Source: Pigmentiphaga sp.
GTDB taxonomy: Bacteria > Pseudomonadota > Gammaproteobacteria > Burkholderiales > Burkholderiaceae_B
Assembly (NCBI RefSeq): GCF_019689535.1
Contig: NZ_JADGHH010000005.1
Span: 1-40,266, forward strand
DNA length: 40,266 bases
Reading direction: 5' to 3'
Below, piece by piece: positions 32,827 through 40,222 of the stretch (its first letter is position 1; every line of letters begins with the position of its first letter). The position numbers and the translations under genes are program-made. The notes under the pieces are model-generated. The model was not told the origin of the DNA. It saw only the letters and a list, made by a program, of their open reading frames with translations, and ran no database searches.

Positions 32827-33801
32827 TCAGTCGATCTTGATCCCGAGTCTCCTCACTATCGTTCCGTAGTCTTCGTATTGGGACGCGAAAAACCGCAGGA
32901 AGGCCGGCCTGTCCAGGGACCCCGGCTCCACGCCCAGCTGGGCGATCCGCCGCTGGGTATCCGGATCAGCCAGTGCGGCCTCGGCCGCGGTGACCAACTT
33001 CGCCACCACGCCTTCCGGTGTCTGGGCCGGGGCAAAGAGGCCATACCATTGCGTCATCCGCACTGAGCCATATCCAGCTTCGGCCGTGGTCGGCAGCTCC
33101 GGCAGTAGATTCGTGCGCTTGTCAGAGGTGACCGCCAACGCCTTGAGCTTGCCCGATCGGATGTAGGACAGCGTCGAAGAAATGGGCAGCACCGAGAAGT
33201 CGAGCCGGCCCGCGACCAGGTCATTGATGATGATGGTCTCGCCCTTATAGGCAATCTCGGTCATGGGCAGCGACGCCTCGCGGCCGAAAAGCTGGGACAC
33301 GATGTTCGTGGTCGCGCCGGGACCGAGCGAGCCATAGTTGACGGGGCGTCCGGCCTTGCCGACCATCCCGACGAACTCGCGCAGGTCGGCAACCTCGCTC
33401 TGGGCGGATACCAGAAATACGTTCGGCGAAGACGCCACGAATGCCAGGCCGACGAAATCCTTCCTGGCATCGTAGGGAACACTCGCATACACGTGCGGGT
33501 TAATGGCCATTACACCCGAACTTCCCAGCATGACCGTGTACCCGTCGGGCTCGGCTTGCGCCGTGGCCCGTGCGGCAATCAACCCGCCTACGCCCGGACG
33601 GTTTTCAACGATGACGTTCTTGCCCAAGCGGGAACTCATGCCTTGCGCCAGGATCCTGGCGAGCAAGTCCGCCTGACTGCCTGGCGCGTTGGCCACGTAG
33701 ATCGACACCGTTCGCGTCGGAAACTCATCGGCGCCGTATGCCGCGCCGCCATGCGCGGCCAGACAGACGGCCGCAATCGCCATATAGACCCAGCCTCGCA
33801 T
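32827..33801 (-). CDS. Bug/TctC-type extracytoplasmic solute receptor, copy 4
   Basis: A 324-residue Bug-family periplasmic receptor. The signal peptide is about 23 residues (MAIAAVCLAAHGGAAYG, then A-D). Family features are FPTRTVSIYVANAPGSQADLLAR, VIVENRPGVGGLIA, PDGYTVMLGSS, EIAYKGETIIINDLVAGR and LPELPTTAEAGY. The loop ANAPGSQAD replaces the usual PGGxxD, as in copy 3. ATG 33801 is chosen because AGGAG is eight bases upstream; the ATG at 33807 is too near it. It heads a transcript with the Rieske oxygenase, and probably delivers that enzyme's aromatic acid substrate. It is divergent from a LysR gene. Confidence 0.92.
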   Translation of the reverse strand: MRGWVYMAIAAVCLAAHGGAAYGADEFPTRTVSIYVANAPGSQADLLARILAQGMSSRLGKNVIVENRPGVGGLIAARATAQAEPDGYTVMLGSSGVMAINPHVYASVPYDARKDFVGLAFVASSPNVFLVSAQSEVADLREFVGMVGKAGRPVNYGSLGPGATTNIVSQLFGREASLPMTEIAYKGETIIINDLVAGRLDFSVLPISSTLSYIRSGKLKALAVTSDKRTNLLPELPTTAEAGYGSVRMTQWYGLFAPAQTPEGVVAKLVTAAEAALADPDTQRRIAQLGVEPGSLDRPAFLRFFASQYEDYGTIVRRLGIKID

Positions 33802-33849
33802 CCCCATGTCTCCTATCTTTTGTCGAGTACTTCTAACGGGTGAGAAAAC

Positions 33850-33878
33850 ATGCTATTGGTGCCATGAGAATTACTCAA
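33850..33878 (-). promoter_or_regulatory. Candidate promoter of the Bug/Rieske operon
   Basis: On the - strand, TTGAGT (33878-33873) and TAGCAT (33855-33850) are separated by exactly 17 bases, each with four of six consensus matches. The ATG of the Bug gene follows about 50 bases later. Confidence 0.45.
33865..33877. promoter_or_regulatory. T-N11-A LysR-type box in the divergent spacer
   Basis: TGAGAATTACTCA is a 13-base T-N11-A sequence with 4-bp dyad arms (TGAG/CTCA). It overlaps the -35 of the candidate Bug/Rieske promoter and lies 15 bases before the first LysR start codon. A larger inverted repeat, GCCATGA (33861-33867) and TCATGGC (33890-33896), surrounds it. Position and form fit autoregulation and control by the divergent LysR protein. 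Confidence 0.55.
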
Positions 33879-33891
33879 ACAAATTCTGATC

Positions 33892-34830
33892 ATGGCCACT
33901 ATTGACGATATAGATGTAATGGCGAGCCGGCTCGATCTGAACTTGCTGCGGGTTTTCATGGCCGTCATGCAGGAACGCAGCATCACCTTAGCCGGCTCGC
34001 GTCTGGGCCTGACGCAGTCGGCCACCAGCGCCGCACTCAACCGCCTGCGCCAACAGCTGAATGACCCGCTCTTCGTCCGGACCCGGCAAGGCATGGAACC
34101 GACGAGCCTGGCGACCGCCCTCGCCCAGCCCGTAGGCAACGCATTAGGACTCATCCGCAGCGCGCTGGAGGAGGCGCGCGATTTCGATGCAAGATCGGCA
34201 GAACGAGAATTTCGGCTGCTCATGACCGATGTCGGCGAGCTGATGTTCCTGCCCAAGCTCACCGCGTGGCTGCACGAACGGGCACCGGGCGTGCGATTGA
34301 GCTGCCGCCAGGCGCCGCGCGATCAATACGGAACTGAACTCGAGACTGGGCGCGCGGACCTGGCGCTGGGCATGCTGCCGCTGGGCGACCGTGATTTCGT
34401 GCAGCAAAGGCTAGAAGACGATGTCCTGGTGTGCCTGGCCTCCGTGCGCAACCCGGTCGTGCGCCAAGGACTCACCGTGGAAGGATTTCTATCCGCACCG
34501 CATGTGGTCGTCCGCGCGCCCGCGATGGGAGACCGGTTCATCGTCAAGGCGCTGGGCAAATTGGCCAGCCGGCGCCGGGTCGCAGCGGAAGTCCAGCACT
34601 ATCTGTCGGTGCCCATGATCCTGCGCGACAGCCCGTTCCTTGCCGTGACATCCGCTTCGGTCGCCGCTGCGCTCGCAGCGCCCAACGAGCTCGCCGCCCT
34701 GCCGCTGCCTTTCAAGATTGCGCCGCTGACCATCCGGCAGTTCTGGCATAAGCGGTGGAACAACGATCCCGGCCACCGCTGGCTGAGGACCTGCATCGCA
34801 TCGCTGTTCGGGAAAGGCGCGCGCGCATAG
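33892..34830 (+). CDS. LysR-family transcriptional regulator (NodD/LinR-like subgroup)
   Basis: A 312-residue LysR protein. DNA-binding domain: LDLNLLRVFMAVMQERSITL, then GLTQSATSAALNRLRQQL and DPLFVRTRQGMEPT (outlined), typical of the NodD/PcpR-like branch. The effector domain follows from about residue 105. Two ATGs are possible, 33892 and 33919 (MASRLDLNLL). Neither has a clear ribosome site, and the shorter one begins more like relatives. It is divergent from the Bug/Rieske operon across an 84-base spacer with a T-N11-A box, so it is the probable activator of that operon. It converges with the tannase-family gene. Confidence 0.88.
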   Translation: MATIDDIDVMASRLDLNLLRVFMAVMQERSITLAGSRLGLTQSATSAALNRLRQQLNDPLFVRTRQGMEPTSLATALAQPVGNALGLIRSALEEARDFDARSAEREFRLLMTDVGELMFLPKLTAWLHERAPGVRLSCRQAPRDQYGTELETGRADLALGMLPLGDRDFVQQRLEDDVLVCLASVRNPVVRQGLTVEGFLSAPHVVVRAPAMGDRFIVKALGKLASRRRVAAEVQHYLSVPMILRDSPFLAVTSASVAAALAAPNELAALPLPFKIAPLTIRQFWHKRWNNDPGHRWLRTCIASLFGKGARA

Positions 34831-34937
34831 CCAACTACCCCAAGCCGCACCTTCCCGCCCATGACGCCGGCACGGACGACGGCGGCGCAGACCAAGACTC
34901 GCACTTGCCTGCCCCGCCGCAACCGCACTTCACCGCC

Positions 34938-36557
34938 TCACTCGATCCGCGCCTTCACCTGGCTTGCCACCTTCTGGCATGAGAAGCTGGACGCCTGGTT
35001 GGGATCGCCTACGCCGTCATAGACCGCCTCGAGCGGGTACGGGCATTGCGGCCGGGTCGACCCGTCTGACGGCCGCGTCCCCACGATCGCTTCCGGCGCC
35101 TTGCCTTCCTCCACCCAGGCCGAGAGCGCCGTCATCCAATCAATGGCGTTGTGTCCCTGTCCCCCACGGCAATGACCCAGCGCCGGGACCATGTAGAGTT
35201 TGTAGAACTCGTCGACTTTTTCCGCATTCCCGAACACGGCCTCGACGTTCTGCCGATATTGGAGCGTTCCGCGTGGGTTCACGCCAGGATCGCCCCAGCC
35301 GTGATACATGATTATTTTCTTGCCAGCGGCCGCGAATGCCCGCAGATCCGCGTCGGTAGCGTTGTACGTCTGCTTGGCCTTGTCCATCAGCAACGGGTCC
35401 TTCGACCAATCCAGATCGCGTAGATAGTCGAATTCGGGCCGATCAGGCTCGAAAAGCAGGTATTGGAAAGCGTCGGCCATGATGGTGTGCAGCTGGGGTA
35501 CGCCTGCCCCGCTGGCGATGAACCACGTGCCCCAGCCGCCATCGGTAAACTCCGTTCCCGGAGGCAACGGCAGGACGTTCACGTCCGGACGGCCTGCGTA
35601 CACCCCCTGGATCGCTGCCAGCTCGCCCGGGGTAAAGCACGCGTCGCCGTCGTCGCCATCGGCGCAGCGTGGCAAATGGCGCTCAGGATCGAAGGTGCAC
35701 GCAAGAGGATTCCGGATGATGCCGTCTTCGAGGCCGTCGATGGCGTCGCATCCCTCGAAGTCCTCGCCATTGCCCTGGTAGACGATGTCGTTGAGCAGCT
35801 TGAGCTTGCCATAGGGCAGCTCCGAAGGGCCGGGTATGCCGCTCTTGTACAAATGCTGGAGAAGCGCGGGCGCGGACAGCTGCTGCCGCGTGTAGTCATA
35901 GACCGGCGCGCCGACCAGATAGCCGTCGAAATCGTCCGGATAGCGCTGCGCCTCCATCATGCCTTGCCGGCCGCCCGTGGAGCATCCGTTCCAGTAGGAA
36001 TAGGCAATCTCGCGTCCATAATGTGCCGCGACGATTTCCTTCGACACCACTGCCGTCAAGTGAACGGCACGGTACCCGAAGTCGATTTCCATCTCATCAC
36101 CAAACTCCTGGTCGAATCCGAACCGGGCTCCCGACTGCGCCGGCATGCTCGCATCATGCCCCGTATCGGTGGACGCCGACGCATACCCGGCCTTCATGGC
36201 TGTTTCCATGTCGGCAAGGGAAATGCTCCCGGCCTTGCCGCCGTTGCCCACCATCTGGAATCTTCCGTTCCAATCGCGCGGCAGGTAGACGGCAAACTTG
36301 ACGTTCCCTTTTATTGTTCCCCGAACGTCGCAGTAGGCCGGCTTGTCGCCCTGCGCGGGCACCTCCGTGGCCGAGGCGATCTCGACACGCTCGGTCTGTC
36401 CGGAAACAAAGCGTGCGGGCAGCTCAGCGCATGCGATGGACCCGGACGGTGAACTGCCCGGCCCATCGACGCTGCCGTCTCCGCATCCCGTGGTCGCAAG
36501 GGCACACACGATAGACGCCGCCAGTGTCGTCCTGCGCGGCAATGGAATCTTCTTCAT
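34938..36557 (-). CDS. Tannase/feruloyl esterase family protein, secreted or lipoprotein
   Basis: A 539-residue esterase. The catalytic residues form the CS-D-HC arrangement typical of the family: Cys192-Ser193 (GCSTGGRQG), Asp423 (GWGDPGVNP) and His462-Cys463 (LGHCRGG), the two cysteines being expected to form a disulfide. A calcium-type loop CDAIDGLEDGI is at 270-280. The N-terminus MKKIPLPRRTTLAASIVCAL with Cys25 (ATTGC) is a signal peptide with an imperfect lipobox. GGAGGAG precedes the ATG at 36557. Family reactions are hydrolysis of galloyl, feruloyl or mono(hydroxyethyl) terephthalate esters outside the cytoplasm. Release of aromatic acids for the catabolic operons of this region is plausible. 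Substrate loops cannot be judged. Confidence 0.9.
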   Translation of the reverse strand: MKKIPLPRRTTLAASIVCALATTGCGDGSVDGPGSSPSGSIACAELPARFVSGQTERVEIASATEVPAQGDKPAYCDVRGTIKGNVKFAVYLPRDWNGRFQMVGNGGKAGSISLADMETAMKAGYASASTDTGHDASMPAQSGARFGFDQEFGDEMEIDFGYRAVHLTAVVSKEIVAAHYGREIAYSYWNGCSTGGRQGMMEAQRYPDDFDGYLVGAPVYDYTRQQLSAPALLQHLYKSGIPGPSELPYGKLKLLNDIVYQGNGEDFEGCDAIDGLEDGIIRNPLACTFDPERHLPRCADGDDGDACFTPGELAAIQGVYAGRPDVNVLPLPPGTEFTDGGWGTWFIASGAGVPQLHTIMADAFQYLLFEPDRPEFDYLRDLDWSKDPLLMDKAKQTYNATDADLRAFAAAGKKIIMYHGWGDPGVNPRGTLQYRQNVEAVFGNAEKVDEFYKLYMVPALGHCRGGQGHNAIDWMTALSAWVEEGKAPEAIVGTRPSDGSTRPQCPYPLEAVYDGVGDPNQASSFSCQKVASQVKARIE

Positions 36558-36679
36558 GGGGTCTCCTCCAAGGCGTAAAGCCTTGGGCATTAAACCCCTG
36601 GCCTGCTCCAGATTTGTGATTCGGATTTGTGATTTGAGTTACCAACTAAACTGAACGACCGGCGGCCACCGCTTCAGCT

Positions 36680-37333
36680 TCAGGCCGCCAGGTGCCCCAA
36701 CACCGCCGATCGCAGCACCGGTAGCTTGCCCGAGAAAAAATGGTCCGCATCCGGAATCACCACCACCGGCTGCCCTTGGGGCCGCGCCCAATCGAAAATG
36801 GCAGAAAGCGGCACGCGCTCATCCCGTTCGCCATGTACCACCAGCGCATCGGGAATCTGCATCGGCGGCTCGTAGGGCCCTCGCCCATGGATCTTTCCGT
36901 AAGGCATGCCCGCCAGGCACGTACGCCACGCCGGCTCGCCGCGATCGGCCAGCGTGCGCGCCGCCTTGGCAAGCACGAACGCACCGAAGGAAAACCCCAC
37001 CAGGGCCAGGCGCTTGCCCGGATAGGCCGCGCGCAGCATCGCGCACAACGCGAGCATGTCGTCCGTTTCGCCACGCCCTTCGTCGTGTGCGCCCTCGCTA
37101 TTGCCGACGCCGCGAAAATTGGGGCGTGCCGCGACCCAGCCCGCCTCGCGCAACGCACGCGCCAAAAAGTGCGGGATCTTGTGTCGAGCGCTGCCACCCA
37201 ACAAGGGCTGCGGATGGGCTACGACGGCAATGCCCTCGGCCTCCCCGTCGGGAAGGTCGAATATGACTTCCATTTTTCCGGCGGGCCCCTCCAGGAGCCG
37301 GGCTCCGCTTTCGTGCAAATCAAGTGTGGTCAT
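36680..37333 (-). CDS. Small alpha/beta hydrolase (COG2945-like)
   Basis: A 217-residue alpha/beta-hydrolase of the group conserved in proteobacteria with unknown substrate. It shows the motif AHPQPLLGGSARHKIPHFLARAL (outlined), FRGVGNSEG, nucleophile elbow VGFSFGAF, acid in HGERDERVPL, and base in PDADHFFSGKL. No signal peptide is present. The ATG at 37333 is used; further in-frame ATGs at 37348 and 37384 have no better ribosome site. It is divergent from the comM promoter copies, which start about 50 bases upstream of it. Its spacer to the first copy suggests that in the ancestor it faced comM directly. Confidence 0.85.
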   Translation of the reverse strand: MTTLDLHESGARLLEGPAGKMEVIFDLPDGEAEGIAVVAHPQPLLGGSARHKIPHFLARALREAGWVAARPNFRGVGNSEGAHDEGRGETDDMLALCAMLRAAYPGKRLALVGFSFGAFVLAKAARTLADRGEPAWRTCLAGMPYGKIHGRGPYEPPMQIPDALVVHGERDERVPLSAIFDWARPQGQPVVVIPDADHFFSGKLPVLRSAVLGHLAA

Positions 37334-37380
37334 GATGGCCACAATCATAAGAGATAAGCGGCGCGGCACCCCGGCGCGGA

Positions 37381-37490
37381 TCAAACGGTCCTAGCTGCCC
37401 TTGGGACCAGCCGGCTTTAGCCGGGATACTGCAGGCATTTCACCGCACCACCGCCATGACTCTCGCCGTCCTCGCCAGTTGCGCGCTCAC
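37381..37490 (+). repeat. Direct repeat, left copy (comM promoter and first codons)
   Basis: The segment 37423-37490 matches 38581-38648 at 66 of 68 positions by eye (GGGATACTGCAGGCATTTCA to the CTCAC end). Weaker similarity continues upstream to about 37381 (matching 38540). The repeats flank a block of about 1.05 kb. The left copy ends abruptly after codon 12 of comM. Confidence 0.9.
37456..37490 (+). pseudogene. Truncated comM 5' fragment
   Basis: ATG at 37456 and the next eleven codons encode MTLAVLASCALT, identical to the start of intact comM at 38614. After 37490 the sequence loses all similarity. The frame then stays open by chance to 37707, but the codons run through the hairpin array and look non-coding. 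The fragment keeps the comM upstream sequence and could still be transcribed into the insert. Confidence 0.85.
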
Positions 37491-37523
37491 CCCCCATGCT
37501 ACGCCTGGGTATACGACGAAAGG

Positions 37524-37692
37524 CAGGGCTTGCTCATTTACAGAGCCCTGTCAACTTGTTAGCATTACCCGCCTGGATCCCCCCAGCAGCTTCGGCCGCT
37601 GGGCGCGGGAGCCGCAAGGCTCCCAGCATCCCTATCCCCCCTGCTGTTTCGACAGCAGGGTGCGAGGCCCCCGCATGGGGGCCTCTGCTTTT
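37524..37692 (+). ncRNA. Candidate structured RNA: tandem hairpin array before the NYN gene
   Basis: Five hairpins follow one another. H0: CAGGGCT/AGCCCTG (37524-37550, 13-base loop). H1: CCCAGC/GCTGGG with inner GC-TTCG-GC (37582-37603). H2: GGGAGCC-GCAA-GGCTCCC (37607-37624). H3: CCCTGCTGT-TTCG-ACAGCAGGG (37639-37660). H4: GAGGCCCCC-GCAT-GGGGGCCTC (37664-37685), followed by a TTTT run. H1-H3 are capped by stable TTCG or GCAA tetraloops. This pattern is not explained by a coding gene and strongly suggests a folded RNA, either a separate small RNA ended by H4 or a leader of the NYN mRNA. No known family was recognised. Confidence 0.5.
37662..37692 (+). terminator. Terminator-like hairpin just before the NYN start codon
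   Basis: The 9-bp stem of H4 (37664-37672 with 37677-37685, loop GCAT), extendable by two pairs with a bulge, is followed by TTTT (37689-37692). The NYN ATG is only 12 bases further, so termination here would end an upstream RNA and stop read-through into the nuclease gene. Confidence 0.6.
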
Positions 37693-37703
37693 GCGGGGTG
37701 CCC

Positions 37704-38351
37704 ATGACGGACGCAAGACTACGAACAAGCGTCTACGTCGATGCGTTCAACCTCTACTACGGCACGATGAAAGGCCGCGGCCCTGGCTACAAATGGTTGG
37801 ACCTTGAACTTCTTTGCCGACGCTACCTTCCCCGCAACGACATCACCGCCATCAAGTATTTCACGGCCCTTGTATCGGCGCGTCCCAACGATCCTCAACA
37901 ACCCGCTCGCCAGCAGGCTTACCTCCGAGCATTGGCAACGCTTCCAACCGTCCAGGTCACTTACGGGCATTATCTTTCGCACGCAGTCATGGCTCGCCTC
38001 GCCAATCCGCAGCGAGGCGCGAATCCCTGGGTAAGAGTCCTCAGAACTGAAGAGAAGGGCTCGGACGTCAACCTGGCGAGTCACCTGCTGCACGATGCCC
38101 ATCTGGATCGGTATGACGTCGCCGTTGTCATCTCAAACGACTCCGACCTCGTTGAACCGATCAAGTTGGTGCGGGCAGAGCCGGGTAAGCGCGTTGGCAT
38201 CCTGAATCCCCAGAAGTACCCAAGCGTTCACCTTCGTGATCATTGCGACTTTCTCAAGCAAATTCGTCCCGGCGTGGTGCAAGCAAGCCAGTTGCCGGAG
38301 ATAGTCACTGACAACAATGGGGCGCACATCCAGAAGCCTGCTACCTGGTGA
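37704..38351 (+). CDS. NYN-domain (PIN-like) ribonuclease-family protein
   Basis: A 215-residue NYN/LabA-like protein. The acidic residues of the PIN-like metal site are present: Asp13 (VYVDAFNLYYG, with Asn16), Asp121 (EKGSDVNLA), and Asp146/Asp148 (ISNDSDL). These match the family's Mg2+-dependent RNase active site, so activity on RNA is expected. Conserved surroundings include YFTALVSARPNDPQQPARQQ, VGILNPQKYPS and a C-terminal QLP/NNGAHIQKPATW. ATG 37704 has GGGGTG seven bases before it; a GTG two codons earlier is possible. It is the only gene in the insert between the comM repeats and lies 12 bases after the hairpin array, suggesting that the RNA and the protein work together. The biological role is unknown. 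Confidence 0.88.
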   Translation: MTDARLRTSVYVDAFNLYYGTMKGRGPGYKWLDLELLCRRYLPRNDITAIKYFTALVSARPNDPQQPARQQAYLRALATLPTVQVTYGHYLSHAVMARLANPQRGANPWVRVLRTEEKGSDVNLASHLLHDAHLDRYDVAVVISNDSDLVEPIKLVRAEPGKRVGILNPQKYPSVHLRDHCDFLKQIRPGVVQASQLPEIVTDNNGAHIQKPATW

Positions 38352-38613
38352 CCAAGAGGCCAGGATGCCCCTGAACCCGACACACGACGACCGGCTTCGG
38401 CACGCACGCTGCAAGTTTTCATGGCGGCCTGTTCACGCCGGCGTGGGTTTCGCCATCAAGAGCCTGGCCGCATCGCGCCACGCCTGTCGCGATACCGCTA
38501 GTCCATCCTTCAGCGTCGCGTTCTTCGGTACGCCGAGGGTCAAATGATCCTAGTCGCCCTTTGGCCATGCGGGGTTTGCAGGGATACTGCAGGCATTTCA
38601 CCGCACCATCGCC
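38352..38613. other. Right part of the insert and comM leader
   Basis: No convincing gene. A perfect 12-bp palindrome CACGCCGGCGTG lies at 38434-38445. The second comM leader copy begins near 38540. I see no transposase, integrase or clear inverted ends. Confidence 0.5.
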
Positions 38614-38648
38614 ATGACTCTCGCCGTCCTCGCCAGTTGCGCACTCAC
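38540..38648 (+). repeat. Direct repeat, right copy (comM promoter and first codons)
   Basis: Partner of 37381-37490. The 68 bases from 38581 differ at only two positions from the left copy, one in the leader and one silent position in codon 10. Upstream of 38581 similarity falls to roughly 70 percent by eye. This copy leads into the intact comM gene. Confidence 0.9.
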
Positions 38649-40152
38649 AGGCATCGACGCACCGCCGGTCCGCGTCGAGGTCCATCTCGCGCCCGGGCTG
38701 CCTTCGTTCACCATGGTCGGCCTGGCCGATACCGAAGTCCGGGAAAGCCGGGAACGCGTGCGGGCGGCGCTGCTTAGTTCGGGCTATGAGTTCCCGGCGG
38801 GCCGGGTCACGGTCAATCTCGCTCCCGCCGACCTGCCCAAGGAGTCTGGTCGTTTCGATCTGCCGATCGCAATAGGCGTGTTGCTCGCCTCCGGCCAGAT
38901 CGCCATGCCGGCGCTGGCGCGCCGCAAGAGCGGCAACGGCATGCCACCGCTTGCGCGTTGGGTGCTGGCGGGCGAACTCTCGCTCAGCGGGGCCTTGGTT
39001 CCCGTCGCTGGGGCATTGGCCATCGCGTTGTCTGTATCGCGCCGCCAGCCGGGCGCCGAGCTCATGCTTCCCGCCGCAAGCGCGCGCCTGGCGGCACGCG
39101 TGCCCGGATTGAACATCTACGGCGCCGCCACGCTGCAAGATGTCGTCGCGCAACTGGAGGAAAAAGCCGACCTGAAAGTCGCCGCGACCCCGGATGACGC
39201 GCCCGTCCCGGCACCGCTCTGCTTGTCTGACGTGCGCGGGCAATACAGCGCCCGCCGGGCACTGGAAGTGGCCGCGGGGGGCGGACACAACTTGCTGATG
39301 CTGGGCCCGCCCGGCTCGGGCAAGAGCATGCTCGCCCAGCGCCTCCCTGGGCTGCTTCCGCCGCTGCGCGATGACGAAGCGCTCGAAGCCGCGGCCATCG
39401 CCAGCCTGAGGACGGGGCCGCCCCCGCCTTTCGGGCAGCGGCCTTTCCGCGCCCCGCATCACTCCATCTCGGCGCCCGCGCTGGTAGGCGGCGGAACGCG
39501 GCCGCGGCCGGGCGAAATCACGTTCGCGCACCTGGGCGTTCTTTTCCTGGACGAACTGCCCGAGTTCGGCCGGCACGTGCTCGAGACCCTGCGCGAGCCC
39601 TTGGAAACCGGGCGGGTTTCCATCGCGCGCACGCTGCATCGCACCGACTACCCCGCCCGCTTCCAGCTGGTTGCCGCCATGAACCCGTGCCGCTGCGGAT
39701 GGTACGGCAGCAACCTGCGCGCCTGCCGTTGCACGCCTGACCAGGTCGCCGCCTACCGCGCACGCCTCTCCGGCCCCTTGCTCGACCGCATCGACCTGCA
39801 AGTGGAAGTCCCCGCCCCCGCCGACGATTGGGCCGACCTGCCGCCGGGAGAACCATCCGAGGCCGTGCGGCGGCGCGTCCAAGCCGCGCTCGACATCCAG
39901 TACCGGCGCCAAGGCTGCACCAATGCCGCCCTGGCGCCGGGGCAGGTGGAAACGCATTGCCGTCCCGATCGAGCCGCAAGCACCTTATGGAAACAGGCGA
40001 TGAAACAGTTCGCCTGGTCGGCACGCACGGCGCACCGCGTATTGAAGGTCGCGCGCACGCTGGCCGACCTCGCCGGCTCGACGGCGATCGAGAGCGCGCA
40101 CATGGCCGAGGCAGTGCAATTCCGGCGCCCCTTGCAGGAGCTGCAAGGGTAA
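38614..40152 (+). CDS. comM: ComM/YifB-family Mg-chelatase-like AAA+ ATPase
   Basis: A 512-residue AAA+ helicase-like protein of the ComM family, which drives branch migration during natural transformation. The N-terminal ChlI-like domain begins MTLAVLASCALTGIDAPPV and contains HLAPGLPSFTMVGLAD and ESRERVRAAL. Walker A is GPPGSGKS (231-238), Walker B is LFLDELPE (Asp313, Glu314), and the cysteine cluster MNPCRCGWYG / CRC (about 355-370) is typical. The C-terminal domain ends at the ATPase lid (VLKVARTLADLAGS). All parts are present, so the gene is intact despite the partial duplication of its start upstream. comM is a known insertion hot spot in some bacteria (resistance islands in Acinetobacter). 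Confidence 0.94.
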   Translation: MTLAVLASCALTGIDAPPVRVEVHLAPGLPSFTMVGLADTEVRESRERVRAALLSSGYEFPAGRVTVNLAPADLPKESGRFDLPIAIGVLLASGQIAMPALARRKSGNGMPPLARWVLAGELSLSGALVPVAGALAIALSVSRRQPGAELMLPAASARLAARVPGLNIYGAATLQDVVAQLEEKADLKVAATPDDAPVPAPLCLSDVRGQYSARRALEVAAGGGHNLLMLGPPGSGKSMLAQRLPGLLPPLRDDEALEAAAIASLRTGPPPPFGQRPFRAPHHSISAPALVGGGTRPRPGEITFAHLGVLFLDELPEFGRHVLETLREPLETGRVSIARTLHRTDYPARFQLVAAMNPCRCGWYGSNLRACRCTPDQVAAYRARLSGPLLDRIDLQVEVPAPADDWADLPPGEPSEAVRRRVQAALDIQYRRQGCTNAALAPGQVETHCRPDRAASTLWKQAMKQFAWSARTAHRVLKVARTLADLAGSTAIESAHMAEAVQFRRPLQELQG

Positions 40153-40222
40153 GTGGTGCCAGGCGGTCCGCTGCAAGTGCGCTCGCAAGGCCGCCACTGA
40201 GCCGGAACGGCAGGCGCTGCAC

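Noticed and set aside
37491-37707. Continuation of the truncated comM frame to 83 codons
   Set aside because: After codon 12 the sequence is unrelated to ComM and runs through the hairpin array; no protein features are visible.
38317-38547. Small + strand open frame between NYN and comM
   Set aside because: No ribosome site, overlaps the NYN gene end and the comM leader repeat, and no recognisable protein pattern.
37381-38648. Classical transposon or insertion sequence at comM
   Set aside because: No transposase, no terminal inverted repeats, and the direct repeats (about 110 bases, unevenly diverged) are far too long for a target-site duplication.
38419-39957. Long open frame on the - strand opposite comM
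   Set aside because: It is the complement of a complete, motif-rich ComM protein; its composition (Arg, Gly, Ala, His rich) is that of an antisense frame in GC-rich DNA.
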